Shown: positions 48,448-59,619 of the stretch, one piece after another | Position numbering within the stretch: the first letter of the stretch is position 1 | How the letters are laid out: each line of letters opens with the position of its first letter | NCBI GenBank assembly: GCA_032158295.1 | Contig: CM063252.1 | Location: forward strand, 18,124,036-18,188,035 | Source of the DNA: Pycnopodia helianthoides | Lineage: Eukaryota > Echinodermata > Asteroidea > Forcipulatida > Asteriidae | Direction: 5' to 3' | Length of the DNA stretch: 64,000 bases | Translations under genes and position numbers: made by a program | Notes under the pieces: model-generated | Database searches by the model: none | What the model was told of the DNA's origin: nothing | The model's input: only the letters and a program-made list of their open reading frames with translations

Positions 48448-48670
48448 ATGATAAACAAACACACAGTCTTTCATTTGAGAAAATATTTTTCTTTGATTCC
48501 TAAGATTCTGTCAGATATGGCTGACCGGAGTGAGGAGACCAAGGAAGAGGAAGAGATGGCCAGGCAATCTCAAGAACCAGAACAAAGATCATTGGCTGTT
48601 GTTGAAAACATTCAACCATTGCCAGAAACAAGAGACTTAATGAGAGCAGAAAACACACAAATGCTTCAAG
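48448..48670 (+). CDS. NLR2 first recognised coding exon
   Basis: ATG (MINKHTVFHL) follows an in-frame TAG, then MADRSEETKEEEEMARQSQE and so on, ending atg ctt caa g|gtataa in phase 1. It is seven codons longer than the NLR1 exon at the 3' end because of an insertion (ENTQMLQ region). No domain is recognised; the composition is acidic and probably disordered. Confidence 0.65.
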
Positions 48671-49671
48671 GTATAAATTTACTGTGATTAGAGTCAATCT
48701 GTATGATTTGACATTTATCTGTAGATGAATTGTGTAATATGGGGAACCATTATCTCTAACCAAAAACACATAATTTGGTTTGATTTGATTTCTAGTTTTA
48801 TTCCACAAACCAGAACTACTCCCAGCACCCTGGAGAAGGGAAACAACAATATTTTTTAAATAATACAAATAAAGCTAACACTGTAGGAAGAGTTAGCAAA
48901 GAGCATTCATTTTAACCCTTATTTGCAGAACAAATTTCCTTTAACTTAGCAGATATACAAATGATTTTGCTAAACAATGCACAATACCTTTTTTCTGAAG
49001 GTCATGCATGTCAGAAGGTCAGAAAAATAAATTTATGCATTCAAATAACTACTAAGTTCTACATTGCATTCACAGACAGTATCATACACAATGTTTTTTT
49101 TTAAAGGATTATACATCAGACAAGAACATACAACATGCATTTCCATTTTCATTTCTTTCATGTGGACAAATGTATTAATGAAATTCTAAGCCGCTGTATC
49201 TTGCAGTTTCTACAAGTAGTTTATGAGCTGAGCATCTAAATCTAGCCAGATAATGTCTGTATGGAGGATTATCAAAAACATGAATACGGTTCTACGTTTA
49301 TCTTATACGTCCAGAGTAGATTCTTGGTTATAAATTTTTTTGACCGGACGTTCTTTTAGTATCATGTAACCAACCTACACCAGCTATACAAAAAAATTCA
49401 TTACAGACTTGCCAACAATTGTAGTAATCATAGAAGTAAAACAAAGTAAAGTCTTTTAAGGTGAATTAAGAGTCATCTTCAAATTCAACACATTTCAGCT
49501 TTCCTGTGATGTGTTTACTAACAGAAGATTATTCCAAGTTGGGGGTGGGGAGATTGGCTTGTTATGACATGAATTCAGACTGAAGATTAGACTTTGTGGA
49601 CAAAGAAGACTTTGGAAGTAAACTGTTGCATCCTTGATGTAGAAATGACTCTTCTTCATTGCCAACAGCAG

Positions 49672-49812
49672 ATAATCCAGCAAGTAAAGGAGCATGTGTG
49701 ATGGATGTCCAATCTTTGTCTCTACACCACACAGAAGGCAGCGGTAATTTATCTGTGAGCAATCCTAGCAATTGTACATTCAACATTCTACAGTTCAAGC
49801 AAGGAACAACAG
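49672..49812 (+). CDS. NLR2 small exon with GSG-NP-NC motif
   Basis: A phase 1/1 exon between a tandem acceptor (cag cag at 49,666-49,671) and gtaagg. It reads DNPASKGACVMDVQSLSL and then GSGNLSVSNPSNCTFNILQ. The second part is a strand-turn-strand-like motif shared with NLR1 (GSGHLTVINPKNCQINI). The tandem acceptor permits a 3 nt choice adding one residue. It is of unknown function; its place, ahead of NACHT, is where NLR effector modules sit. Confidence 0.65.
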
Positions 49813-50233
49813 GTAAGGCCTACACATTAGGAACTTTGGTATATATATATTTTTTTTCAACATTGAGTTTCAAAAATATTCAACATAAATTAAAATTCAT
49901 TCTGATTTTGTTGTGGAAAAGACAAATGTGTAAATGGTTTGTTTGATTATCTAAAACATCAATACAGAGGACTCTGGTAGTTTGGATAATTTCATATCGA
50001 CAGAATAGATGTATGGTGATAAGGTTTGCAGTTTCACCATAAAAATATTATCTCTAAAATAAGTTGTGATAAATCTAATACATCATTGAGTGAGGCTTCC
50101 CGGTTTGTATCTAGATTATGCTTCCAGTATGGAGCATTTTTCTCTTAATCATTTTAGTTTAGCAAGAGTTTTCTCCATCATATTTAATTTTATTTTATTT
50201 GCCGTTATTTTTCTCTTTAACTTTGCATTGCAG

Positions 50234-50314
50234 AGGATATCTTACCAGCATTGGAGAAATTAACTGCCCCTTCAAAAGAGAAACCAACTTTGGACTCAGC
50301 AGTGAAACCAACAG
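50234..50314 (+). CDS. NLR2 small linker exon
   Basis: An 81 bp phase 1/1 exon between tttgcattgcag and gtaatt, encoding EDILPALEKLTAPSKEK then PTLDSAVKPTG. Lysine- and proline-rich, probably a flexible linker. I found no counterpart in the NLR1 intron, so NLR1 has lost it or NLR2 gained it. Confidence 0.6.
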
Positions 50315-51190
50315 GTAATTTATTCAACCAAAAACTTGTCAATCTGAGATTGTCATTTTTAATTCAACCTTAATATTTATTATAAGAAAATTACATTACT
50401 TGGAAAACTTTAGTCTGAAAGCTTTCTCGGTATAAGTGATTATTGGTTCCATCCATCAAAAGCAATTTTATCTGAAATGTGCTATGTAAATGGGTCTCAT
50501 AATTCAAAAGTTGAGCATAGGCCTACCTGTTTTTAATATAATAAGCACTTTTAGATGCCTGTAGATAAAGCACTAGTAAGAACTGAAATACCAATTTACC
50601 ATAAAGCAGATACACACTGATAAGGACCACTTCAACTCTATGACCAGGACCAATCCTCATAATAACTTATTTTGCATTGAATATTGCCATAGTTAAGGAA
50701 ATAACAAGTTGAAAACCCCCAACTCACTTACTTTGATTGCAGCAATCAAAACAATTAATTATAAGCGTGCACAAAAGATGGCACAAAATAACTGTCAAAA
50801 CATAAATAATTTGTTTTCTTCCCCTGAAACATTACCGCATCATATGGGATAAAATAATTCACAGGTTGGTAATTGTTTTGGTGAGTTTGAAAAATCCAAA
50901 ACCAATGACCTATCTCCTAAAACACAGGAACATTTGTATTTGTACATGATGTATCCATTCCCTGGTGGCAATGTTTTGATAATGAGGCTTGAAGTGTCAA
51001 AAATCTCTGAAATTAATGTCGCTCCCTTCAAGACAGTCCAATTTTAGACCTAGAATTTCATTCCTTGAGAAGGATTGCCACTTTCTTATGAGCTTCCTAA
51101 AATCTTCTTTAATTTTGTAAGCATTGATGAAAATAAAACGTTGATATATGTTGATATTTGATCAAACATGCCCAATAAACATTCTTGCAG

Positions 51191-51286
51191 GATCTGAACA
51201 AGAGTGCACTCCACCAGAGATTCCAAAACTAGATGACTCCTCCCAAGCTGTTGCCAGTGGAAGGTCATTACAACCCAATACCTCAG
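51191..51286 (+). CDS. NLR2 linker exon
   Basis: A 96 bp phase 1/1 exon, nearly identical to 30,826-30,921 (one Ala to Val and one Lys to Asn change). It reads SEQECTPPEIPKLDDSSQAV. It joins in frame to the large exon at 53,032. Confidence 0.8.
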
Positions 51287-53031
51287 GTAAGTACATGGTG
51301 TAATTTCTTATGATGGTAAACTTAGGAAAAGAATAGACATGGTTGCAGGTTTGTTTTACTAAATATTCACTACTCAAGTAAAGCATACAATTGATGGATG
51401 CAGATATTTTTTGTTATTTCTTATACTTTTGACAGAAGTTACAAACAGTTCCATGATATAGCAAACATCCATGTTCAGTGTTGATTGGTTAAGATGGTAT
51501 TGGTGATTAATAGATTCAAGCTTACAATGGAACAAATTATGCAAAGAAATTAAGCACCACTATAACTGAAATGTCGTCATTAAGAAAAATGTTGATAAAT
51601 TTATTGTTAAAACTATATTGGCTTTCTGCCAAATTTGTTTCAAAATGAAATAATTGTAATGAAATTACACAAGGACATTTTATGAACTGTGTTTTGAAAT
51701 TGATGAAATTGTTTTGGGTTGTAAAGATTGGAATGATACAATTTTCCAATACTTTACCATCTCTTTCATTGTGCTATCCCATCAGTATATCTGTGTTCAA
51801 TTTATTAATTTCATCCGGTTATTATTTTACCTATGACCAACTTCAGGCTTAAGTTATTGACTCCAAAGCAATATCACAAACACACCTCATAGTTAGGCAC
51901 AAAGATTGTTATTCATGCAACTACCTCTACTGCAATTCAGAAAAAAGGACAACAATTTAGGTCCTGGTTAACTTCCTGGTAGGCCTATCAATTTTGCGTA
52001 GAATTTTCTCAACCCCCAACCGGTATGAGATTAAATTTCTTCATGAGTACAATTTATTCTTCTTGGCCAAAGTAAAGATTGATATAACAATTGTAAGAGA
52101 AATAGTTTCTAAAAACTTCTACACAACAAATTCTCTCATACATATTTGTAAAATGTTTTTACATTATTGTTTGTTGGATTGTACTCTGAGATTCCTTTAT
52201 TGAGATTTTTTTTTAAACCATGTAAATGTTTTGCTCGATGTAAATTAAAACCTGTGCCAAGTTGAGTTTGCAACAACTTCTCACAAATCTGAATTTCTGT
52301 AAAACTTATCTAATTATATTTATTTTAGTTTTTTAAATGCATCAACAGTTTTTCCACCATGTGGTGTTGAACATGGATTATATATTTTTGTACAGATGCC
52401 ATTTTGTTAATGCTGGTTATCAAAATTTGTTATCCAAGTTGATGGCAGAAAAGGCAAACATTTTTCACCATGCTGACGACAGCAATAGTTTATCCTTACA
52501 AATGTGAACTTTTTTATCTTTAGCGATGGATGAAACAGATAGGACCTATTTTAATTTCCAGCACTTCAGATCAGAATTAAATTTTTAAAATCCTGAATTG
52601 GGAATGGCTATATTAACCGCTATAAATGCTCAATGTGGACCTTGATTTTCCACAACAATGTTGGCTTAGTTCAGAATCTGCCAAAAAATCTTATTTGTTT
52701 TGCACAGATGAAGAATTTGTATTTGTCCAAGTATTAGTTTGTGAGTTCGGAACTTGCAGGTTGCCGGAAGCCATCAGATCTTCAAAACATTCCATTCACC
52801 AGATGATATCATTTACCATGCTATTTAGTTTTTCTAGAATATAAAAACCAGGGTGGTTGATATTGAATGGTTAGGCTCTAGGGTGAAATAAATCAATGCT
52901 GTTTTAAGCTATGATTTTACCATTCAAGATATTAGGCTATATTCTTCTCTGTGAAGGCTGTTCTGAATTTATTTATGTTGTTGTTGAATCAAGATTAAAT
53001 ATTCCATATTAAACTTGTTGTTTTCAATCAG
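51287..53031 (+). other. NLR2 intron before the NACHT exon
   Basis: Collinear with the NLR1 intron but ~1.1 kb shorter. It contains the decayed frame at 52,626-52,844. Nothing else is recognised. Confidence 0.6.
52600..52844 (+). pseudogene. Decayed conserved reading frame in NLR2 intron
   Basis: Counterpart of 33,300-33,533: QCWLSSESAKKSYLFCTDEE then FVFVQVLVCEFGTCRLP. The upstream part is out of frame because 11 bp present in NLR1 are missing here. Confidence 0.35.
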
Positions 53032-56000
53032 ATAATGTAAGTGTGCAAGGAGCCCATCCAACAAAAGATCCAACCCAGATCGCTGCAGAGAGCTGTAGAG
53101 AGGCATTAAGAGCTCATTATAAGACCACAGGTAGCTATGTGCAACTGATACCATGGGAGGATGATGACACAAAACATATCAAAGATATCTTTACAGAGTT
53201 AACATTGGAGAAATCTGGACAGAAACCGGAATCATATAAGGATATTTTCCTTCAGAGAACAAGAGATGGCGATCTCATAAAACAGGTTATTTTGAAAGGG
53301 TTACCTGGTAGAGGGAAGTCCACCATCATGGATAAGATGGCATATGATTGGGCATGTAATGAAACACTGCAGCAGTTTGAGCTTGTATTTGTTTTAAAAA
53401 TGAGTGCAGTTGAACAAAGCACAGAGCTAATTGACTCAATTTTTGCACAACTTTTAGCCGAAGACACCAAGATAGATAAAGGTGCTTTGGGTTCTTTTAT
53501 CAGGGACAATGAAGAGAAAGTACTGATCTTGTTGGATGGCTTTGATGAGTTAATGACCCCTATACCTGATCTTAATGAAACATTATTTGGTTCAATTCTG
53601 AAGATCCTCAACCGTAAGAAAGGCAGAGATTGTTATGTAGTTGTTACAACTCGCACCTCTCACTATAATAACTTGGTGACAAGGTCATTGGTTCAAGAAC
53701 CTTTCACACAAGTCAGGGTTGAAGGTTTTGATAAGGAAGATATCGAGAATTATGTGACAAAATTTTACTCAGATGAACAAAGCAAAGCTGCAGGGCTTCT
53801 CCAGAGGATCAGATCCTCAAATGATTTACCTGATTTGGCAAAGAGTCCAATGCTACTTCTGTTGATGTGCATTTTGTGGAGAGACAATTCTACACTCCCA
53901 GAAACAATGTCCCGTATCTGCAGTGAGGCATTGGAGTACATATTTTGCAGAAAAACTTATATGTCACCATCTGAAATATCAAAAGTAACAACTGAACTTG
54001 GAAAGATTGGCTTGCATGGTTTTCTTGCTCCAAAACAACAACTTGCTTTTCCTGAAGAAATGTTTGAACCCAGTGTGCTTGAATCTGCCATAAAAGCAGG
54101 TATTCTTACAAGACAAAAGGTCTTGAAGGGAATGAAAAGTCACAACAGCATTCAGTTCCTGCACAAGACCTTTCAAGAGTTTTGTGCTGGTAAATACTTA
54201 CAAAGCTTATTAGAGACAGACAAGGTGGAATTCAAGAAGAACCTGAATGAAATGATCAACTCTGGGGCTAATGGTTTTGAATATGTTTTGCGGTTTTGTG
54301 CTGGTGACAATATGGCATGTACAAGTAGCATTTTGCAAACACTGGCTGAATCCGACTGGTTCAAAGAAGAAAAAATATTCGAAATTAAAAAGGGGGTACC
54401 CCATATGCAGTTTGGCCTTAACTGCTACTTTGAGGGTCAGTCGAAAGATTTACCCCCAGTAAAATTCATACAGTATGTTCTAACACATAGAGTAGTAATT
54501 TATGGGTGGAACAGGGACAGTCTGAACTCATTCACATACTTTCTTCGAAATGTTCACACCCACACAATGGAAAACAAACAAACTGATTATCTTGACAAGG
54601 TACAGTCAGTAGAGATAGATGATTGTCACTTGGGTGGGTGTATGTTAGATTTGGCATACTGTATGAGTTTAATGGTGAATCTTTCATCATTGGAATTGAC
54701 GGATTGCACATTGAATGACAGTAGTGAAGAGTATGCTGCACTATCAAGAGCAACCTCATATCCATCTTGGATCAATCACTTCAAGAAGATGAAGAACCTT
54801 CAGAACCTAGTCTTGATTACCTGCTCATTGACAGGTAAAGATATGACACATATTGCTCCTGTACTGTGTGATCTGCCCAACTTGGTTAAATTGAATCTTG
54901 GGACAAATAAAGGCTTGGGTGGTTCTGCTGCATCATGGGCCCATCACTTCAAGAAGATGAAGAACCTTCAGGTGCTATATTTGTGTAGGTGCTCATTGAC
55001 AGGTAAAGATATGGCACATATTGCTCCTGCACTGTGTAATCTGCCCAACTTGGTTGAATTGGATCTTGAGAGAAATTACAACTTGAGGGGTTCTGCTGCA
55101 TCATGGGCCCATCACTTCAAGAAGATGAAGAACCTTCAGAACCTAGTCTTGATTACCTGCTCATTGACAGGTAAAGATATGACACATATTGCTCCTGCAC
55201 TGTGTGATCTGCCCAACTTGGTTAAATTGAATCTTGGGACAAATAAAGGCTTGGGTGGTTCTGCTGCATCATGGGCCCATCACTTCAAGAAGATGAAGAA
55301 CCTTCAGAAGCTAGTCTTGATTACCTGCTCATTGACAGGTAAAGATATGACACATATTGCTCCTGCACTGTGTGATCTGCCCAACTTGGTTAAATTGAAT
55401 CTTGGGGGAAATCCTGGCTTGGGTGGTTCTGCTGCATCATGGGCCCATCACTTCAAGAAGATGAATCTTCAGAGGCTAGATTTGAGTGAATGCTCATTGA
55501 CAGGTGAAGATACGACACATATTGCTCCTGCACTGTGTGATCTGCCCAACTTGGTTGAATTGGATCTTGAGAGAAATTTTATGTTGGGTGGTTCTGCTGC
55601 ATCATGGGCTCATCACTTCAAGAAGATGAAGAACCTTAAGAAGCTACGCTTGATTGACTGCTCATTGACAGGTGAAGATATGACACATATTGCTCCTGCA
55701 CTGTGTGATCTGCCCAACTTGGTTAAATTGAATCTTGGGACAAATAAAGGCTTGGGTGGTTCTGCTGCATCATGGGCCCATCACTTCAAGAAGATGAAGA
55801 ACCTTCAGAAGCTAGTCTTGATTACCTGCTCATTGACAGGTAAAGATATGACACATATTGCTCCTGCACTGTGTGATCTGCCCAACTTGGTTAAATTGAA
55901 TCTTGGGGGAAATCCTGGCTTGGGTGGTTCTGCTGCATCATGGGCCCATCACTTCAAGAAGATGAATCTTCAGAGGCTAGATTTGAGTGAATGCTCATTG

Positions 56001-56516
56001 ACAGGTGAAGATACGACACATATTGCTCCTGCACTGTGTGATCTGCCCAACTTGGTTGAATTGGATCTTGAGAGAAATTTTATGTTGGGTGGTTCTGCTG
56101 CATCATGGGCTCATCACTTCAAGAAGATGAAGAACCTTAAGAAGCTACGCTTGATTGACTGCTCATTGACAGGTGAAGATATGACACATATTGCTCCTGC
56201 ACTGTTTGATCTGCCCAACTTGGTTCTATTGAATCTACGGAGAAATTACGACTTGGGTGGTTCTGCTGCATCATGGGCCCATCACTTCAAAAAGATGAAG
56301 AACCTTCAGAAGCTATTCTTGATTGACTGCTCATTGACAGGTGAAGATATGACACATATTGCTCCTGCACTGTGTGATCTGCCTAACTTGGTTAAATTGA
56401 ATCTTTGGGGAAATGGAGGCTTGGGTGGTCTTGCTGCACCATGGGCCCATCACTTCAAGAAGATGAAGAACCTTAAGAAGGTAAACATGAGTGTCACTTT
56501 GCCCAATGACAGGTGA
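53032..56516 (+). CDS. NLR2: NACHT-LRR receptor, large terminal exon
   Basis: Same architecture as NLR1: phase 1 start after tttcaatcag, Walker A GLPGRGKST at 53,298-53,324, Walker B ILLDGFDEL at about 53,526-53,552, sensor-1 VVVTTRT, and winged-helix FLHKTFQEFCAGKYL. An LRR array of about ten and a half 168 bp units follows, ~1161 residues in total. Two units lack one residue (KKMNLQRL, 165 bp). The last unit is cut off: a frameshift turns the normal SLTGED words into LPNDR and a TGA stop at 56,514. ATPase residues are intact, so the protein may still be functional with a shortened C-terminus. Confidence 0.92.
55230..56231 (+). repeat. Recent 501 bp duplication inside the NLR2 LRR array
   Basis: Positions 55,230-55,704 and 55,731-56,205 agree at every base I compared. 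The first difference is at 56,206 (ctgtgtgat to ctgtttgat). The duplicated block comprises three units, 168+165+168 bp, including the unusual 165 bp unit, so its identity is not just framework similarity. Confidence 0.95.
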
Positions 56517-56625
56517 AGATATGACATATATTGTTCCTGCACTGTGTGATCTGCCCAACTTGGTTAAATTTAATCTTGGAAATTAACTTGGGTGGTTCTG
56601 CTGCATCATGGGCCCACCTAGATAT
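56517..56625 (+). pseudogene. LRR remnant after the NLR2 stop
   Basis: gaagatatgacatatattgttcctgcactg ... cccaacttggttaaatttaatcttgg ... ggtggttctgctgcatcatggg is a further LRR unit lying beyond the stop and out of frame. It confirms that the array was longer before the frameshift. Confidence 0.9.
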
Positions 56626-57298
56626 TAAACATAATTGACAACCCCCTCCCCCCCCCCCCCGCATGCATGGGATGCAGATGTGCTATATTTTCCCGTAATC
56701 CATCCATGTGATAACAAATTTATCTTCCAACTACCAATCAGAAATTGAAGTTATAGGCTAGTCTTGCGCAAGGCGTGCATATGTAGGCCTACGCTCAAAG
56801 AGCAGTTATACGCACCAGCAGATACTTAAGGCTTTATAAACCACAGCTGTTGTTAATCAGGATCAAGGATTTAGATTTTATAACCAAACACTCTCTTGGA
56901 GGTATACAAGAATGCAATCAAAAATGCAGTTCAAGGTATAAAGCATGTTTTAACTGTCTGTGTTAATATAGCAAAGTACATTAATTGCTCTGCTAAGTTG
57001 AAGGACATTTATTGTACTATTATGCACAGATTCAAATAAAACAAGCAGACAAATAGTCTTTTGATTGAATGTCACAGCCTCTGAAAAACTGTTTTATTGA
57101 CAAAAAATAAACTGTGGAGAATGCAGAAAAAACATATTGGGCTATCCAATCACACACATGAAAAAGAGCCTGGGACACACCAGATCCCCATCATTGTTGG
57201 GTATACAACTCACCAGTCCATAAATTGGCACATCTGACATAAAACTATACACTTGACATTATGGGCACCACACCCAAAATATCTATAAAACATTTACA

Positions 57299-57690
57299 AA
57301 CAAATGCCACACCATTAGTTGGCACACCTGGCATACAATTAATGGGAAAGAATTTGTTTTAAAATAACATTTACCTTTGCGTTCCAGTCATTACTTGGAT
57401 GCAGAAATGTCAAATGTACGTAGGTTGGATGTTGGCTTCTCACTCAGTTACACATTAGCACTGTGTATAAACCACGCTCAAAATAACTAATTGACAAATA
57501 AATGCCACACCATAAATTGGCACACCTGGAATCTTTTAATTGTGGATCGCATCTCATTTGGAGAAATTTTGAAAAAAAAAACAGTTGCCTTTGGGTTCCC
57601 ATCAATAGATGCAGAAATGTCAAATTTACGTAGGTTGGATGTCAGCCTCTCACTCAGTTACACATTCACACTGTGTATAAACCATTTTAT
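57299..57690. repeat. Direct duplication of ~190 bp inside block A copy 3
   Basis: aaatgccacaccattagttggcacacctgg ... cagaaatgtcaaatgtacgtaggttggatg ... cactgtgtataaacca occurs twice (from about 57,301 and 57,498). Block A copies 1 and 2 lack it. Confidence 0.85.
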
Positions 57691-58629
57691 TGTTAATGGA
57701 TATAATGTGTAAGTTTAATATGAATGCTCTTAGCTATCTCTGCTTTCATGATGTACACTCTATATTGTATTGCGGGTTGAACAGTTCCCTATAGAGTAAT
57801 GGGGATGTTCCTTTTGTGGAATAAAACAAGAAATCAAATAAACAAGTATCCAGTGAAATATTAGAAACATATGGAGAAATATTTCATTATTTCTCGAATA
57901 AAGGCAACGTTTCCCTTATTGTGTTATTTACAATAATAGTCATGTGCCAAGAAGAACTTGAAAACTGTTCCATTCCAATCTACGTTTCATTCCAATTTAA
58001 TTTGTTAATCTACGTTTCATTCCAATTTAATTTGTTATTTTAACTTTTGTGGTTGCCTGGATGTAGCACCCTGATCTAGATGGAAGTTGCTACTCTGTAA
58101 AAGCTCTGTTATTATTTGTTATGTTAAGGGTATACAGATATCTGTTGCTCAAAACAGTTGATTAACAATTGGCGTTTATAGTGCCATTTTGGATTAATAT
58201 TTGTGCCTGAAATATTGTCAAATGAGGGGGAAACTTGTAAAGGCCCCATAAATCACTGCTGCTACTTTTATTGCTGTATGGTATGAATGTAAAAGAATCT
58301 CTGAAAACTGGTCTTTATTGTTTTCTCCAAAGTGTAAAACTAAAATGTTGCCGGAAATAATCACGAAAGAAGGAAAAGTTCAGCCAAATTAAGACTTTTA
58401 AAATGGCCGTCTCTTTTCCTATTCCCAGACTTCAAATGTTTTTAAGCCTTTATGCATTCTTGGTCATAATGGTTACCAGACTTTTTACAATGACAACCTC
58501 TCTTTCCAGTATCACTATCTTGAGTTGAGCTCCTTGAACAACCTGTATCTCTAAGTTATTTATATTGACTGAAATAGTGTTGTTTAGCTGTATCCGACTT
58601 GTGTTCATGTTCATTGAGGCAATGCAGTG

Positions 58630-58755
58630 TGAAAGGCCGTATCCGAATTGGCGGCTACGGCTATGACTGTTGCTAAGGATGTCCTGTACTTCAATGCACA
58701 CCTATGATGTGTTGATCAAGCCGTAGCCGTATCCGCCAATTTAGACATTTCCTAA
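58630..58755. mobile_element. Small MITE (family of 7,660-7,766)
   Basis: Inverted ends ccgaattggcggctacggc and gccgtagccgtatccgccaattt, interior gctaaggatgtcctgtacttc. It is inserted in block A copy 3. Confidence 0.8.
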
Positions 58756-59020
58756 GGTTCACTGGGATAACAATTACACCCTGACTTCTAAATGAACTGT
58801 GAATTAAGCGAAATTGCCTATTGAACTGTAATAATGTAATAAGAGAATAAAACACAAACTTATTCTTGAAATTATGTATGCAATTCAAAGTATTTGTTTT
58901 GTTTTAGTATTTAATTGTTTGTCACATCACACCATTATTACTTTGTACTTATTTCCTTCACTTTTACATATTTGAAGGCAAAACAAACATCCCATCCAAT
59001 TTCCAAGTTTTGGTAGTTTT

Positions 59021-59616
59021 TGCACTACATGGTTATGTGCATGCGCTTGACATATTTTAGCGGTAAAAAGCTGAGAAAGTCCTTAAAAATACATTTCCCC
59101 ACATCTACTGGAGAGCTCGGCCTTTTGTGCTTCCCTCAGCACAATGATTCTCATGCATATTTTGTCAGTATCTTTAAGATCAAAATTCACTGTAGACAAT
59201 CTTCCATTAGCTTCATCGGGTTGTGAATGAAAATTTAGGCAGTTTAATTTAAGAACAATCCATCTCTAAAAGTTCGTTGTTTTATTAAGTTTATCTGCTG
59301 AGTTTGTTTTGATTTACTACAACCAGAACGGGGTTTGATGTTACATTATTTTGCACCCCTCCAAGATTATTTACTCTTCAAAAAATGAGTTTGGATTCAT
59401 TTACATGACCAAATATGGAAATAAGAAGCGGTCACGAGGAGTTCGCCATTTTGTTATGTAAATTAGCCCACTTGGGCGGCTGGATGTCCGCTGTTGTGTC
59501 GTGTCATGCGTTCGTAGCAGAAAATAGGAACGTCTTCAATTTGTCTCAACTTTAGCCTTCTCAAAATTCTCCGTTTTTACCGCAAGTCTGGCGTTGAAGT
59601 TTCACCTATAGGATGC
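59021..59616 (+). promoter_or_regulatory. RMI1 upstream region and 5'UTR candidate
   Basis: Between block A and the RMI1 start codon, the last ~200 bp become less AT-rich (cttgggcggctggatgtccgc, cgtcatgcgttcgtagcag). There is a YY1-like word (gttcgccattttgt, about 59,440) and no TATA box at a sensible place. The transcription start is probably within 59,440-59,560. Confidence 0.4.
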
Positions 59617-59619
59617 ATG
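59617..59619 (+). CDS. RMI1: RMI1 exon 1: initiator codon only
   Basis: The sequence ggatgcATG|gtgagt ends exon 1 exactly after the ATG. Splicing to 61,153 gives M-VHHEFAGSEVATFLKARHV, in which the His-Val of HV falls at residues 19-20 as in vertebrate RMI1. No other upstream ATG gives this alignment. An out-of-frame ATG four bases earlier is discussed in the findings. Confidence 0.7.

Larger units (their letters stand above)
56740..59020. repeat. Segmental duplication block A, copy 3
   Basis: gaaattgaagttataggctagtcttgc opens the block. Further matches occur at 56,875-57,010, 57,720-58,140, 58,450-58,600 and up to 59,020, in the same order as in copy 1. It is more diverged than copies 1 and 2 are from each other. 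It marks the right boundary of the NLR cluster. Confidence 0.85.
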
